A stretch of 64,000 bases of DNA, from positions 1-64,000 of the forward strand of contig CAYPET010000001.1 of NCBI GenBank assembly GCA_964409905.1. Direction: 5' to 3'. Numbering within the stretch: the first letter of the stretch is position 1; each line of letters opens with the position of its first letter. Position numbers and translations under genes: made by a program. The notes beneath the pieces are model-generated. The model had not been told where the DNA came from. It worked only from the letters and a program-made list of their open reading frames with translations, and made no database searches. This document shows, one piece after another, positions 52,848-60,990 of this stretch. The stretch comes from JAGNRR01 sp964409905. Lineage in GTDB: Bacteria; Bacteroidota; Bacteroidia; Chitinophagales; Chitinophagaceae.

Positions 52848-54046
52848 GAGTTGATTTGATTGGCCAGCAAATTCTCAAACGCATCCCGCTTGCGAATAAG
52901 CTTAGCCTCACCCTGACTATACAGCACTTCTGCAGGCAATAAACGCGAGTTGAAGCGTGACGCCATTTCAAAGGCATAGGCTCCGGCATTCCGGAATACT
53001 AAATAATCACCCTCCGTTACCTCTGTCATTACACGATCCCAAGCAAAAGTGTCCGTCTCGCAAAGATTACCAACCACGGTATAGATACGTTTGGTACCAT
53101 TGGGATTGGAGATATTATCGATATGATGATAAGCATCATAAAACATCGGGCGTATCAAATGATTGAAGCCGGAGTTGACACCTGCAAAAACAGTAGCCGG
53201 GGTTTGTTTCACGACATTTGTTTTCACAATAAAGTGTCCACTTTCGCTTACAATGTACTTACCGGGTTCAAACCAAATTTCAATTTCTTTATTGTGCTCT
53301 GCCTTCCAATCTTGCAAGCGCTCATTTAAAATTGTGGCCAACGCAACCACATCTGTCTCAAGTTCATCTTCCCGATACGGCACTTTAAACCCACTGCCCA
53401 GATCCAGATACCGAATGCCGGGGAAATGCTGTGCGGCTTCTAGCATAACCTCCAATCCCTGCATAAATACATTTACATCTTTTATCTCGCTACCGGTATG
53501 CATGTGTAATCCTTCTACATTAAGATTGGTAGTTTTCACTACGCGTTCTATATGCCGCATTTGATGAATGGATATGCCAAACTTTGAATCTATATGGCCT
53601 GTAGAAATTTTATAATTGCCGCCGGCCATGATGTGCGGGTTTAAGCGAATCATCACCGGATAGCTATCACCGAAGGCATTGCCAAATTGTTCAAGTATCG
53701 AAATATTGTCGATATTGATATGAATACCCAGTGCCTTTGCCTCAGCAATTTCGTCAAAGGCAACACAGTTTGGGGTAAACAAAATATGTTTCGGATCAAA
53801 ACCAGCTTTTAACCCAAGCATCACTTCGTTAATACTGACTGTATCCAGACCAATACCGGCCTGCGCAATTACTTTGAGAATGTTGACGTTCGACAACGCC
53901 TTACATGCATAAAAAAATCGCACGGGCATATTGTCAAATGCTTGTTGAAGTTTGCTGATTTTTTCCAAAATTTTGTCCTCATCATAAACATAGAGGGGTG
54001 TTCCGTAGTTGTCTGCCAAGGCACACAATGTTTCATCTGCAATCAT
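52844..54046 (-). CDS. lysA: Diaminopimelate decarboxylase
   Basis: 400 residues from MIADETLCALADNYGTPLYV, placed by a good promoter just upstream. LysA decarboxylates meso-diaminopimelate to lysine. The PLP Lys is in FFYACKALSNVNIL, the glycine-rich phosphate site in LDLGSGFKVPYREDELE, and the dimer-interface Cys and Asp in GNLCETDTFAWDR. The fold is the alanine-racemase-like barrel plus a C-terminal beta domain. It is monocistronic. Confidence 0.95.
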   Translation of the reverse strand: MIADETLCALADNYGTPLYVYDEDKILEKISKLQQAFDNMPVRFFYACKALSNVNILKVIAQAGIGLDTVSINEVMLGLKAGFDPKHILFTPNCVAFDEIAEAKALGIHINIDNISILEQFGNAFGDSYPVMIRLNPHIMAGGNYKISTGHIDSKFGISIHQMRHIERVVKTTNLNVEGLHMHTGSEIKDVNVFMQGLEVMLEAAQHFPGIRYLDLGSGFKVPYREDELETDVVALATILNERLQDWKAEHNKEIEIWFEPGKYIVSESGHFIVKTNVVKQTPATVFAGVNSGFNHLIRPMFYDAYHHIDNISNPNGTKRIYTVVGNLCETDTFAWDRVMTEVTEGDYLVFRNAGAYAFEMASRFNSRLLPAEVLYSQGEAKLIRKRDAFENLLANQINS

Positions 54047-54050
54047 GAGC

Positions 54051-54080
54051 CAAAGATATGGTTTGAATGCCTTGTGACAA
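54051..54080 (-). promoter_or_regulatory. Promoter of lysA
   Basis: Minus strand: TTG (54080-54078), a 19-bp spacer, then TATCTTTG (54058-54051), 4 bp before the ATG. A well-formed -33/-7 pair. Confidence 0.7.
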
Positions 54081-54110
54081 TTTACCGACACGGCATATCT
54101 TTAGGCTATC

Positions 54111-54476
54111 ATGAAGTCATTTTTATTTGTTTTTCTGGGTGGTGGTGTAGGAAGCGTGTGTCGGTTTGCACTGGGCAATTGGCTCAATCAAGAAAAATAT
54201 GCCCTACCCTACGGTACACTCACTGCCAATATACTGGGCAGTTTTATCATTGGATTTTTATTGGCATACGCCATACAATCTGGTAACGAGCAACCTCTTG
54301 GGAATATGACTATCACTGGTTTCTGTGGAGGTTTTACCACTATGGCGGCTTTCAGCGCAGAGAGTATTGCACTAATTCAAAGCGGCAGGCTGGGGCATTT
54401 TTTCGTATACGTCGCACTCACAATAATGGTTTGCATGTTGGCAACTGCTGCGGGACTTACATTTTTCAAAAACTAA
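54111..54476 (+). CDS. crcB: Fluoride channel CrcB/Fluc
   Basis: 121 residues with four membrane helices, the dimeric fluoride channel that removes F- from the cytoplasm. Characteristic stretches are FLGGGVGSVCRFALGNWLN, GTLTANILGSFIIGFLLAY and GFCGGFTTMAAFSAESIALI; the last holds the phenylalanine and threonine that line the pore. No fluoride riboswitch is visible in the 64-bp space upstream, so it may be constitutive. It is divergent from lysA and ends at a terminator. Confidence 0.95.
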   Translation: MKSFLFVFLGGGVGSVCRFALGNWLNQEKYALPYGTLTANILGSFIIGFLLAYAIQSGNEQPLGNMTITGFCGGFTTMAAFSAESIALIQSGRLGHFFVYVALTIMVCMLATAAGLTFFKN

Positions 54477-54480
54477 AAAA

Positions 54481-54505
54481 GCCACTCTGAACAGAGCGGC
54501 TTTTT
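54481..54505 (+). terminator. Terminator after crcB
   Basis: Stem GCC-A-CTCT/AGAG-C-GGC (54481-54488 with 54493-54500) with loop GAAC, then five T; one internal mismatch. Confidence 0.8.
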
Positions 54506-54683
54506 AGTGTGTACGAATACACATCCCCTATTTATGAAAAAACTATACCTCAATATGACGAGCACTTTTATTCATTATTACATTTGACGACCTACTTTAT
54601 ACATTCTTTAACGTTGCCTTGTCCACGGGGATGTGTTAGGGTTAAATTAAGAACAATTGTAATCCTTTGGTATAGAATTCAAA

Positions 54684-54691
54684 TATCTTTG
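54684..54691 (+). promoter_or_regulatory. -7 box of the TlpA-type operon
   Basis: TATCTTTG lies 5 bp before the ATG at 54697. TTG at 54657-54659 is a distant -33 candidate (24-bp spacer). Confidence 0.55.
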
Positions 54692-54696
54692 TTGCG

Positions 54697-55776
54697 ATGA
54701 AAAACATATTACCCTTTTGCTTTTTACTACTGACAATGGCTGCCTGCCAAAGCAAAAAAGGCTTCGAGATTAATGGAAATGTTGAAAATCAAAAAGACGG
54801 ACAAATCTTCTTTGTGAATCTGCATACCGAAGAGCAAGACACCGTCATTATAAAAGACGGCAAGTTTTCATTGAGTGGTGTGGCAGAAGAGCCAACACCT
54901 TTTCTTATTTTTTCACCAGAAGTATTGCCCGCACAAACCATTTTATTTGCAGACCAAGGCACAACTAAAATAAGTTTTAAGGCCAACGACCCGGCCAGTT
55001 TGGAAATAAAAGGCTGTGCAACGCAAAAAGAGTACGAAAAATTTAATGATCAAACCAAGCCCCTCCTCGCGCAGTTTGATAGCATACAGATGTTGGCCAT
55101 GTCAGGGCAAATTGATAATGCAGAGGTACAGCGGCTGGCTACAGTGCTGCAACAACAATACGAAAATGTCAATCTGCAATTTGTCAAAGCACACCCAGCC
55201 AGCTATGTGTCGGCCTTGCTGGCGTATGAATACCTGCGCCAAAAACCACAACTGAATAGCAAGGAAAAAAAGCAAATTTTAGCTAGCCTTGCTCCTGAAA
55301 TTCAACAAAGTTTTTTTGGCAACAAAATGCTTGAATTAATCAACGCTGACGAAGCTACTGCAGTAGGCAATGCGGCGCCAAACTTTAGCTTGCCGGATCC
55401 GTCAGGTAAAGAAATCTCGCTGAATAGCTTTAAAGGTAAATATGTACTGATAGACTTTTGGGCCAGCTGGTGTGGTCCGTGTCGTGCTGAAAACCCAAAT
55501 GTGGTAGCCGCATACAATAAGTACCGCAATAAAAATTTTACCATCTTAGGTGTATCGCTAGATGAAAATAAAAAACAATGGGAAACCGCAATACAAAAAG
55601 ACAACCTCAAGTGGACACAAGTTTCTGACCTCAAAGGCTGGAATAGCAGTGTGGTAAGTTTGTACAACATCAAATCTATTCCATCCAACGTTTTACTAGA
55701 TCGGGAAGGTAATATTGTGGCCAAAGACCTGCGGAGTGTAGAACTGGAAAACCAACTTAGCAACCTGCTTAAATAA
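54697..55776 (+). CDS. TlpA-type thioredoxin lipoprotein with DUF4369
   Basis: 359 residues: a lipoprotein signal (MKNILPFCFLLLTMAAC), a DUF4369-like beta domain (about 25-120: FEINGNVENQKDGQIFFVNL), a helical linker, and a C-terminal thioredoxin fold with the redox pair WASWCGPCRAENPN. The cis-Pro loop is IKSIPSNVLLD. It would reduce or oxidise disulfides in envelope proteins, anchored to a membrane. It is followed after 8 bp by a close relative. Confidence 0.9.
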   Translation: MKNILPFCFLLLTMAACQSKKGFEINGNVENQKDGQIFFVNLHTEEQDTVIIKDGKFSLSGVAEEPTPFLIFSPEVLPAQTILFADQGTTKISFKANDPASLEIKGCATQKEYEKFNDQTKPLLAQFDSIQMLAMSGQIDNAEVQRLATVLQQQYENVNLQFVKAHPASYVSALLAYEYLRQKPQLNSKEKKQILASLAPEIQQSFFGNKMLELINADEATAVGNAAPNFSLPDPSGKEISLNSFKGKYVLIDFWASWCGPCRAENPNVVAAYNKYRNKNFTILGVSLDENKKQWETAIQKDNLKWTQVSDLKGWNSSVVSLYNIKSIPSNVLLDREGNIVAKDLRSVELENQLSNLLK

Positions 55777-55784
55777 TAAACCTT

Positions 55785-56894
55785 ATGCGATTATCAATAC
55801 TCCTTCTTTTTCTCTCTATTCTGAGTATTAGTTTTACTTCTTCAGCACAACAACTGACTATTCGATTTTCTGAAGATCTGGCACCAGGCCAGCAACGACC
55901 TGCCGGTTTTGATTTTGAAAACTACCTTATTCAAAATCTCATAAACTATAAAATTGATACCCTAAAAGCTGTTAATGGCACCATCACCTTGCCAAACAAC
56001 ACCAAAGAAATTACGCCTTACGCCTTGGCTCGTTTTCAACCGCGACAAATCATCTTGTTTTTTGCAGAACCGAATCAAAACTTTGTGTTAGCCGTATCCG
56101 AACCATCGTTTACAGTTAAAAGTGCAACGGGAAGTCAATCGCAAGCAGCCTATATGGACTTTATTACCAAGCAAGAAAGTAAGCAAAAAGAAGTACAGCG
56201 GTTGCAAGCCGAAATGGCAGGCACTAAATACCCCGATAGCCTGAGCCGACAAATCACCTACAATCAAATGCTCTTGAATGCACAATTCATCGATTTTGTC
56301 AATGCACAAAAAGATAACAATTTGGGTGCCTACATGGTGTATGATGTAGCCAGCAACAATCAACAAATCAGCGGCGCTGACCTAGATGGCCTATACAACA
56401 AACTGAGTGAAAAAGGCAAAAACACAACCGTAGGCAAAAAAATAAAACAGCATGTGCAACGGCTAAAAGCAATGGATATCGGCAATAAATCGCCCGATTT
56501 TACGCTCAAAGATCAGCACGGAAAAAAATACAATCTGAGCAGTTTTAAGGGCAAGTATGTGTTATTGGATTTTTGGGCAAGCTGGTGCGGACCTTGTGTA
56601 AAGGAAATCCCCCACTTGAAAGAAGCCTACGAAAAATATCACAATAAAGGTTTCGAAATTATTAGCGTTTCCATAGATCGGGACAGAGCTAAATGGTTGC
56701 AGGCATTAGAAAAATATCAAATGCCCTGGGTTGGTCTGATAGATAACGAAAAACAAGAAGACAAAATTACCCAAACGTTATATCATGTGCCCACTATTCC
56801 GCGAACGGTACTTTTAGATAAAGACGGCGTAGTCATTGGTGGCAATTATCGTGGTGAGGCCCTCGAGGCTAAACTTGCCGAACTGTTAGATTAA
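55785..56894 (+). CDS. TlpA-type thioredoxin, secreted
   Basis: 369 residues, with a cleavable signal peptide (MRLSILLLFLSILSISFTSS) instead of a lipobox. The N-terminal and middle parts are helical, and the last 140 residues form a thioredoxin fold with FWASWCGPCVKEIPHLKEA and cis-Pro VPTIPRTVLLD. It is a tandem relative of the preceding lipoprotein. The pair may serve different sides of the periplasm or partner in a relay. The small GldL-like gene follows after 16 bp. Confidence 0.9.
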   Translation: MRLSILLLFLSILSISFTSSAQQLTIRFSEDLAPGQQRPAGFDFENYLIQNLINYKIDTLKAVNGTITLPNNTKEITPYALARFQPRQIILFFAEPNQNFVLAVSEPSFTVKSATGSQSQAAYMDFITKQESKQKEVQRLQAEMAGTKYPDSLSRQITYNQMLLNAQFIDFVNAQKDNNLGAYMVYDVASNNQQISGADLDGLYNKLSEKGKNTTVGKKIKQHVQRLKAMDIGNKSPDFTLKDQHGKKYNLSSFKGKYVLLDFWASWCGPCVKEIPHLKEAYEKYHNKGFEIISVSIDRDRAKWLQALEKYQMPWVGLIDNEKQEDKITQTLYHVPTIPRTVLLDKDGVVIGGNYRGEALEAKLAELLD

Positions 56895-56910
56895 CTTCAC
56901 CCCTAAAGGA

Positions 56911-57111
56911 ATGATGAAAAAGAATCAACTTCGCCTTTCACTCGTACTCTTTGTTCTGGGGGTACTGGTTGTGCTGGGAGGCGCCTTAGCCAAATTAGAA
57001 CACTGGCCTTACGCCAATTTCATGCTCGTCGTTGGGCTATTTTTGCAGGCATTCACTATTGTACTGCTTGCTTATTATTTTATGAGGGCAAAATTTGTCA
57101 AGCCGAAATAA
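56911..57111 (+). CDS. Small GldL-like membrane protein
   Basis: 66 residues with two membrane helices: LRLSLVLFVLGVLVVLGGAL, then AKLEHWPYANFMLVVGLFLQ and AFTIVLLAYYF. The Lys-Glu-His-Trp-Pro segment between the helices strongly recalls the GAIFKIMHWPGA turn of GldL, the T9SS motor protein, but the protein is only the length of its membrane hairpin. It may be a decoy, regulator or unrelated small hairpin. It ends the TlpA operon, 3 bp from the convergent M28 stop. Confidence 0.7.
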   Translation: MMKKNQLRLSLVLFVLGVLVVLGGALAKLEHWPYANFMLVVGLFLQAFTIVLLAYYFMRAKFVKPK

Positions 57112-57114
57112 GGT

Positions 57115-58713
57115 TTATTTAAAGGTGATAAACATCTCCTTTTTTTGCTCCACTCTTAAGATTTTCATCATCACCTTGTCGCCGGTTTTGTACTTTTTTA
57201 ATTCGCGTACATAGTCGTTTAAATCCCGAATGTCATAATCGCCCATTTTAATAATTACATCTCCAGTTTGCAGATTAGAAAAAGCCGCAGCACTATTGGC
57301 AAACACTTCACCTATTAATACCCCCTCACCCGCGTAGGCTATATCAGGCGCTAGACCAATACTGGCCTCCAGCTTTATTTTTCTCAAGTCGGGCAATTCC
57401 GATGTAGGGCTAAAGGGCAATTTGGCCGCATTATCCAGGGCCAGAAGCAAATCAGCCACTGCCTGCGCTACGAGATCAATCGTGGTTACATGATTTTTTT
57501 TATCAGTGGCGGCCCGTTTCGTAAACACATTCAGTACAGGAATATTTTTTTCATAAAAACTACAATGGTTGTCCTCTCCAAACTTGCCATAGGGTAGCTG
57601 CTGCAAATTAAAATTACGTTCCAAAGTGCCCAGCACTTTTGGCCAAGTGGCCGAACTAGCCACACCGCTAATAAACAATTGATTCGAACTAAGCGAAGCG
57701 CCCACATCACCAAGATTAATCATACAATTCACTTTCTTATCATTCAGACCCATGTGTGTTAACAGGGTTTCTGCCCCCTTGCGCTCATCAGCTGTGCCCG
57801 AAAAAGCTACCAGCAGGTAATTATATTTTCGCAGACGGTCAGCCTGAATGCGCGATGCTACCTCTAAGAGCGCTGCTACGCCGGCATCATTAGCCAGACT
57901 ACCTGGTTGTTTGTCAAAATGTGTCCCTATCACAATAGTCTGGTCGGATTGGTTTTGCCAATAGGCAATCACGTTATGCCCCTCCATGGTTCGGCGTGTT
58001 TTTGCAATATCAAAACTCACCGGTATCCAATGTTTACCTTTACCCTCTTGCACTATATGTTTTTTATAGGCCTCATGATTTAATATAAAAACAGGCTTGG
58101 ATAAAGTTTGATAGCCCTCCTGAAAACTATTGGTAAAATCATTTTCTGCATTCACATCATTTAAAAACATAACCGCCGAAGCGCCTTGTTCTATAGCTTG
58201 TTTTGCACGTTGATACATTTTATCCAAACCCGTTCCAAAGCGACTATTCAACTGGTCCCCTACTTCGCTAAATTTGATAAACCAAAGATTATCCGGTTCT
58301 GTCATGCCGGGCACAGCCTGCGTATTCAGTTTGCCAATGCCACTAAAGGGCGGGATGACTACCGCAGCGCCAATAGCTAGCGGATGATCAAAAATGTGCA
58401 AGTGGGCATCCTGGCTGAGGTTGTTTTTTTTATCGATTGTAAAACGCTGCAGGTATTGCCCCAAATAGGGTTTAAAATTTAGTGCTTTAAACTGTTCGCT
58501 GATGTAGGTGGCCGCTTTCTCTTCGGCCATGCTGCCCGGAAAACGCTCAGCTAGCTCGGGTGATGCTAAATACTCCAAATTAGCCGACACCTTCGAGCTC
58601 ACTTCCTTGCTCGAGCCAAACATATTTTTCACCTTATCAATATTCCATTGCGCCTTGACCTCCACACGGGCCAACACACATAGCATTCCAATAAACATCA
58701 GGCGAAGCTTCAT
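57115..58713 (-). CDS. M28-like peptidase with PA and PDZ domains
   Basis: About 533 residues with a signal peptide (MKLRLMFIGMLCVLARVEVK). Next come a peptidase N-terminal part, a protease-associated insert (around KAIEQGASAVMFLNDV), the zinc-peptidase core, and a C-terminal PDZ domain (GVLIGEVFANSAAAFSNLQT, GDVIIKMGDYDIRDLNDYV). Metal-ligand candidates are TIVIGTHFDKQ (His, Asp), LANDAGVAALLEVA (Asp), DNHCSFYEK (His), and INLGDVG (Asp, shifted). The usual Glu-Glu pair reads TADERKGAE, so the general base is doubtful. It acts in the periplasm or outside. Its start (58713 or 58716) is about 145 bp from divergent gcvT. Confidence 0.88.
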   Translation of the reverse strand: MKLRLMFIGMLCVLARVEVKAQWNIDKVKNMFGSSKEVSSKVSANLEYLASPELAERFPGSMAEEKAATYISEQFKALNFKPYLGQYLQRFTIDKKNNLSQDAHLHIFDHPLAIGAAVVIPPFSGIGKLNTQAVPGMTEPDNLWFIKFSEVGDQLNSRFGTGLDKMYQRAKQAIEQGASAVMFLNDVNAENDFTNSFQEGYQTLSKPVFILNHEAYKKHIVQEGKGKHWIPVSFDIAKTRRTMEGHNVIAYWQNQSDQTIVIGTHFDKQPGSLANDAGVAALLEVASRIQADRLRKYNYLLVAFSGTADERKGAETLLTHMGLNDKKVNCMINLGDVGASLSSNQLFISGVASSATWPKVLGTLERNFNLQQLPYGKFGEDNHCSFYEKNIPVLNVFTKRAATDKKNHVTTIDLVAQAVADLLLALDNAAKLPFSPTSELPDLRKIKLEASIGLAPDIAYAGEGVLIGEVFANSAAAFSNLQTGDVIIKMGDYDIRDLNDYVRELKKYKTGDKVMMKILRVEQKKEMFITFK

Positions 58714-58846
58714 CATGATTTTAAGGACCACAAATGTAGCAATTCGACTTTTTCGCCACCCGATTTAGCTGTTAGAAATCATATAATAAAAACCGAACAA
58801 CAAAAAAATAGTGTGCCAGAACAGCCATGGACTAAGCCCGAACTGC

Positions 58847-58854
58847 TAAATTTG
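58847..58854 (+). promoter_or_regulatory. -7 box of gcvT
   Basis: TAAATTTG fits TAnnTTTG and lies 4 bp before the gcvT ATG, so the transcript is nearly leaderless. Confidence 0.55.
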
Positions 58855-58858
58855 CGGC

Positions 58859-59953
58859 ATGAAACAAACACCCTTCACACACATACACGAAAGCCTGGGA
58901 GCTAAAATGGCCGAATTTGCCGGCTACAATATGCCTATTTCCTACACCGGCATTAAGGACGAGCATGATGCCGTGCGCAATAGTGTGGGCATGTTTGATG
59001 TGAGCCACATGGGTGAGTTTATCCTTAAAGGCGAAAACGCACTGGATTTAATCCAGCATGTCACCACCAACGATGCAGCCAAATTAACCAATGGCAAAGC
59101 GCAGTACTCCTGCATGCCCAATGGAAAAGGTGGCATCGTAGACGATTTGTTAGTGTATTGTGTAGAAGAAAATAAGGTGTATATGCTGGTAGTGAACGCC
59201 AGCAACATAGAAAAAGACTGGAACTGGATACAGCAACACAATACCGCTGATGTAGAAATGCACAACATTTCGGACCATACGGCATTATTGGCAGTGCAAG
59301 GACCAAAAGCCGTGGAGACCATCCAAAAGCTTACTGACATGGACATTATCGGCCTCAACTACTACACCTTTGCCAAGGGCGTTTTTTGCGGAATGGAAAA
59401 TGTATTAATTTCTGCCACAGGCTATACCGGAAGCGGTGGCGTAGAAATTTATTATGAAAGTGAAGGTGCCGATCACCAAGCGGTGTGGGACGCTATCATG
59501 GAGGCTGGCGCTGAGTTTGGCATTAAACCTGCCGGACTTGCTGCCCGCGACACCCTGCGGCTGGAAATGGGCTTCGCCCTATACGGCAATGATATTGACG
59601 ATACCACCAACCCTATTGAAGCCGGCCTGGGCTGGATTACCAAATTCACCAAAGATTTTAAAGACCGCGCCCTGCTAGAGCAGGTGAAAGCTGACAAGCC
59701 CACACGACGCCTAGTAGGTTTTGAAATGATAGACCGTGGTATACCCCGTCAGCATTATAAAATCAATGATGCCGATGGGAATGAAATTGGCGAAGTAACA
59801 AGCGGAACCCAAAGCCCAAGTCTTGGCAAAGCCATTGGTATGGGTTATGTACAGAGTGCTTTTGCCAAAAGTGGCTCGGAAATATTTATAGCCGTGCGCG
59901 ATAAAGCCCTAAAAGCCGTGACGGCGAAAGTGCCTTTTTATAAGGAGGATTAG
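58859..59953 (+). CDS. gcvT: Glycine cleavage T-protein (aminomethyltransferase)
   Basis: 364 residues. GcvT releases ammonia from the aminomethyl-lipoyl H-protein and passes the one-carbon unit to tetrahydrofolate. It shows MAEFAGYNMPISYTGIKDEH, FDVSHMGEFILKG (with the key Asp), QYSCMPNGKGGIVDDLLVYC, ATGYTGSGGVEIYYE and AARDTLRLEMGFALYGNDID. The length is usual. gcvH and gcvP are not in the window. It is monocistronic. Confidence 0.96.
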   Translation: MKQTPFTHIHESLGAKMAEFAGYNMPISYTGIKDEHDAVRNSVGMFDVSHMGEFILKGENALDLIQHVTTNDAAKLTNGKAQYSCMPNGKGGIVDDLLVYCVEENKVYMLVVNASNIEKDWNWIQQHNTADVEMHNISDHTALLAVQGPKAVETIQKLTDMDIIGLNYYTFAKGVFCGMENVLISATGYTGSGGVEIYYESEGADHQAVWDAIMEAGAEFGIKPAGLAARDTLRLEMGFALYGNDIDDTTNPIEAGLGWITKFTKDFKDRALLEQVKADKPTRRLVGFEMIDRGIPRQHYKINDADGNEIGEVTSGTQSPSLGKAIGMGYVQSAFAKSGSEIFIAVRDKALKAVTAKVPFYKED

Positions 59954-60154
59954 TACTTCAGGTGTATAATTTCATCAACGAGGGTTAAATAATTGAAAGC
60001 CCGCAAACAACCTAAAGCCATATTTATCATTTGGCATATTTTTTTGCCGTTAATATGGATAGCTTTAATAGCTTGATTTATATCAATATTGCATGTGATA
60101 TGCAGCACTATTGGCAAGTTCTCAGAACTGTACCTTTCAAAGCAAATAATTATT

Positions 60155-60763
60155 ATGAAAAATACAGTTAGTTTAAAACCAATCATGTTCTCAATTGGCA
60201 GAATAGCTTTCCTGCTCATCGCAACATTGTTCTTGTCCAATGAGGCCATATCTCAAAGTAAAAATCAGGGTGCATGGCATTTAACGGGATACACACTTAA
60301 AGATGTATCGGGTAAAAAATCTTTTAAACTTGCAGGTACAAATGATGAAATGTATGATGATTTGAGCTTTAAGGGTAAGAAAGGAAATATGATTATTACT
60401 AAGGATCGTTTTGATAAAAAAACAGGCAAACTTCTAGTGGGCGTTGTACATCAAGTAATTTGGAGTGACCCTCCAACCGTATTGGTACCAGGAACCAACC
60501 CAAGTATTCGATTGGAAAGAGGAACGTTAGAAAAGCACGGCGACAAGAAATGGAATGCCCCCGATCAATCCACAAGCTTCAATCAAGGCTCGGGCGTTTA
60601 TTTTATTACAAATAATGGGACCTATTGGTTTAAAAAAGATTTCAAAGCAGACTTAACACTTAATAAAAAGGTTGCGGCAGGCTCAAAAGGGAGTACACGA
60701 AAAATTCAAATACAACTTGGACACAAATACGTGGCTGTATATAATTATGTCTGGCGTGAATAA
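60155..60763 (+). CDS. Secreted protein of unknown function
   Basis: 202 residues from MKNTVSLKPIMFSIGRIAFL with a signal peptide ending near NEAISQ. The mature part is rich in Lys, Gly and beta-strand-like stretches (GAWHLTGYTLKDVSGKKSFK, LERGTLEKHGDKKWN, VYFITNNGTYWFKKDFKADL) and ends IQIQLGHKYVAVYNYVWRE. There is no T9SS tail and I recognise no family. A longer frame beginning at 60089 is likely not used. It stands alone. Confidence 0.7.
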   Translation: MKNTVSLKPIMFSIGRIAFLLIATLFLSNEAISQSKNQGAWHLTGYTLKDVSGKKSFKLAGTNDEMYDDLSFKGKKGNMIITKDRFDKKTGKLLVGVVHQVIWSDPPTVLVPGTNPSIRLERGTLEKHGDKKWNAPDQSTSFNQGSGVYFITNNGTYWFKKDFKADLTLNKKVAAGSKGSTRKIQIQLGHKYVAVYNYVWRE

Positions 60764-60990
60764 AGATTAATTTAATTTGTGCATTGGAAGTTCTAACCGA
60801 CTAGTTGCTGAAGGAAATGTGATTGACGTGGTGACTGGCGGTACCTAAAGCCCGAAAATAGAAAATTCCATTCATTCAAGTCCATACCTACAAATTGTGG
60901 AGCTTACCGGCAATTGTCGCGTTCCGAAATCACGAAATGGACTTTGCAGTTGTAAACCTTACAATATCACTTTAATTACTTGGAGAACTT

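Noticed and set aside
54047..54110. Fluoride riboswitch before crcB
   Set aside because: The 64-bp space is mostly taken by the lysA promoter and shows no conserved pseudoknot motif.
54509..54700. 63-codon plus-strand frame between crcB and the TlpA gene
   Set aside because: It overlaps the terminator tail and the next promoter and has no family features.
59950..60249. Minus-strand 99-codon open frame after gcvT
   Set aside because: Its first half is antisense to the secreted-protein gene at 60155, and the sequence shows no domain or signal peptide.
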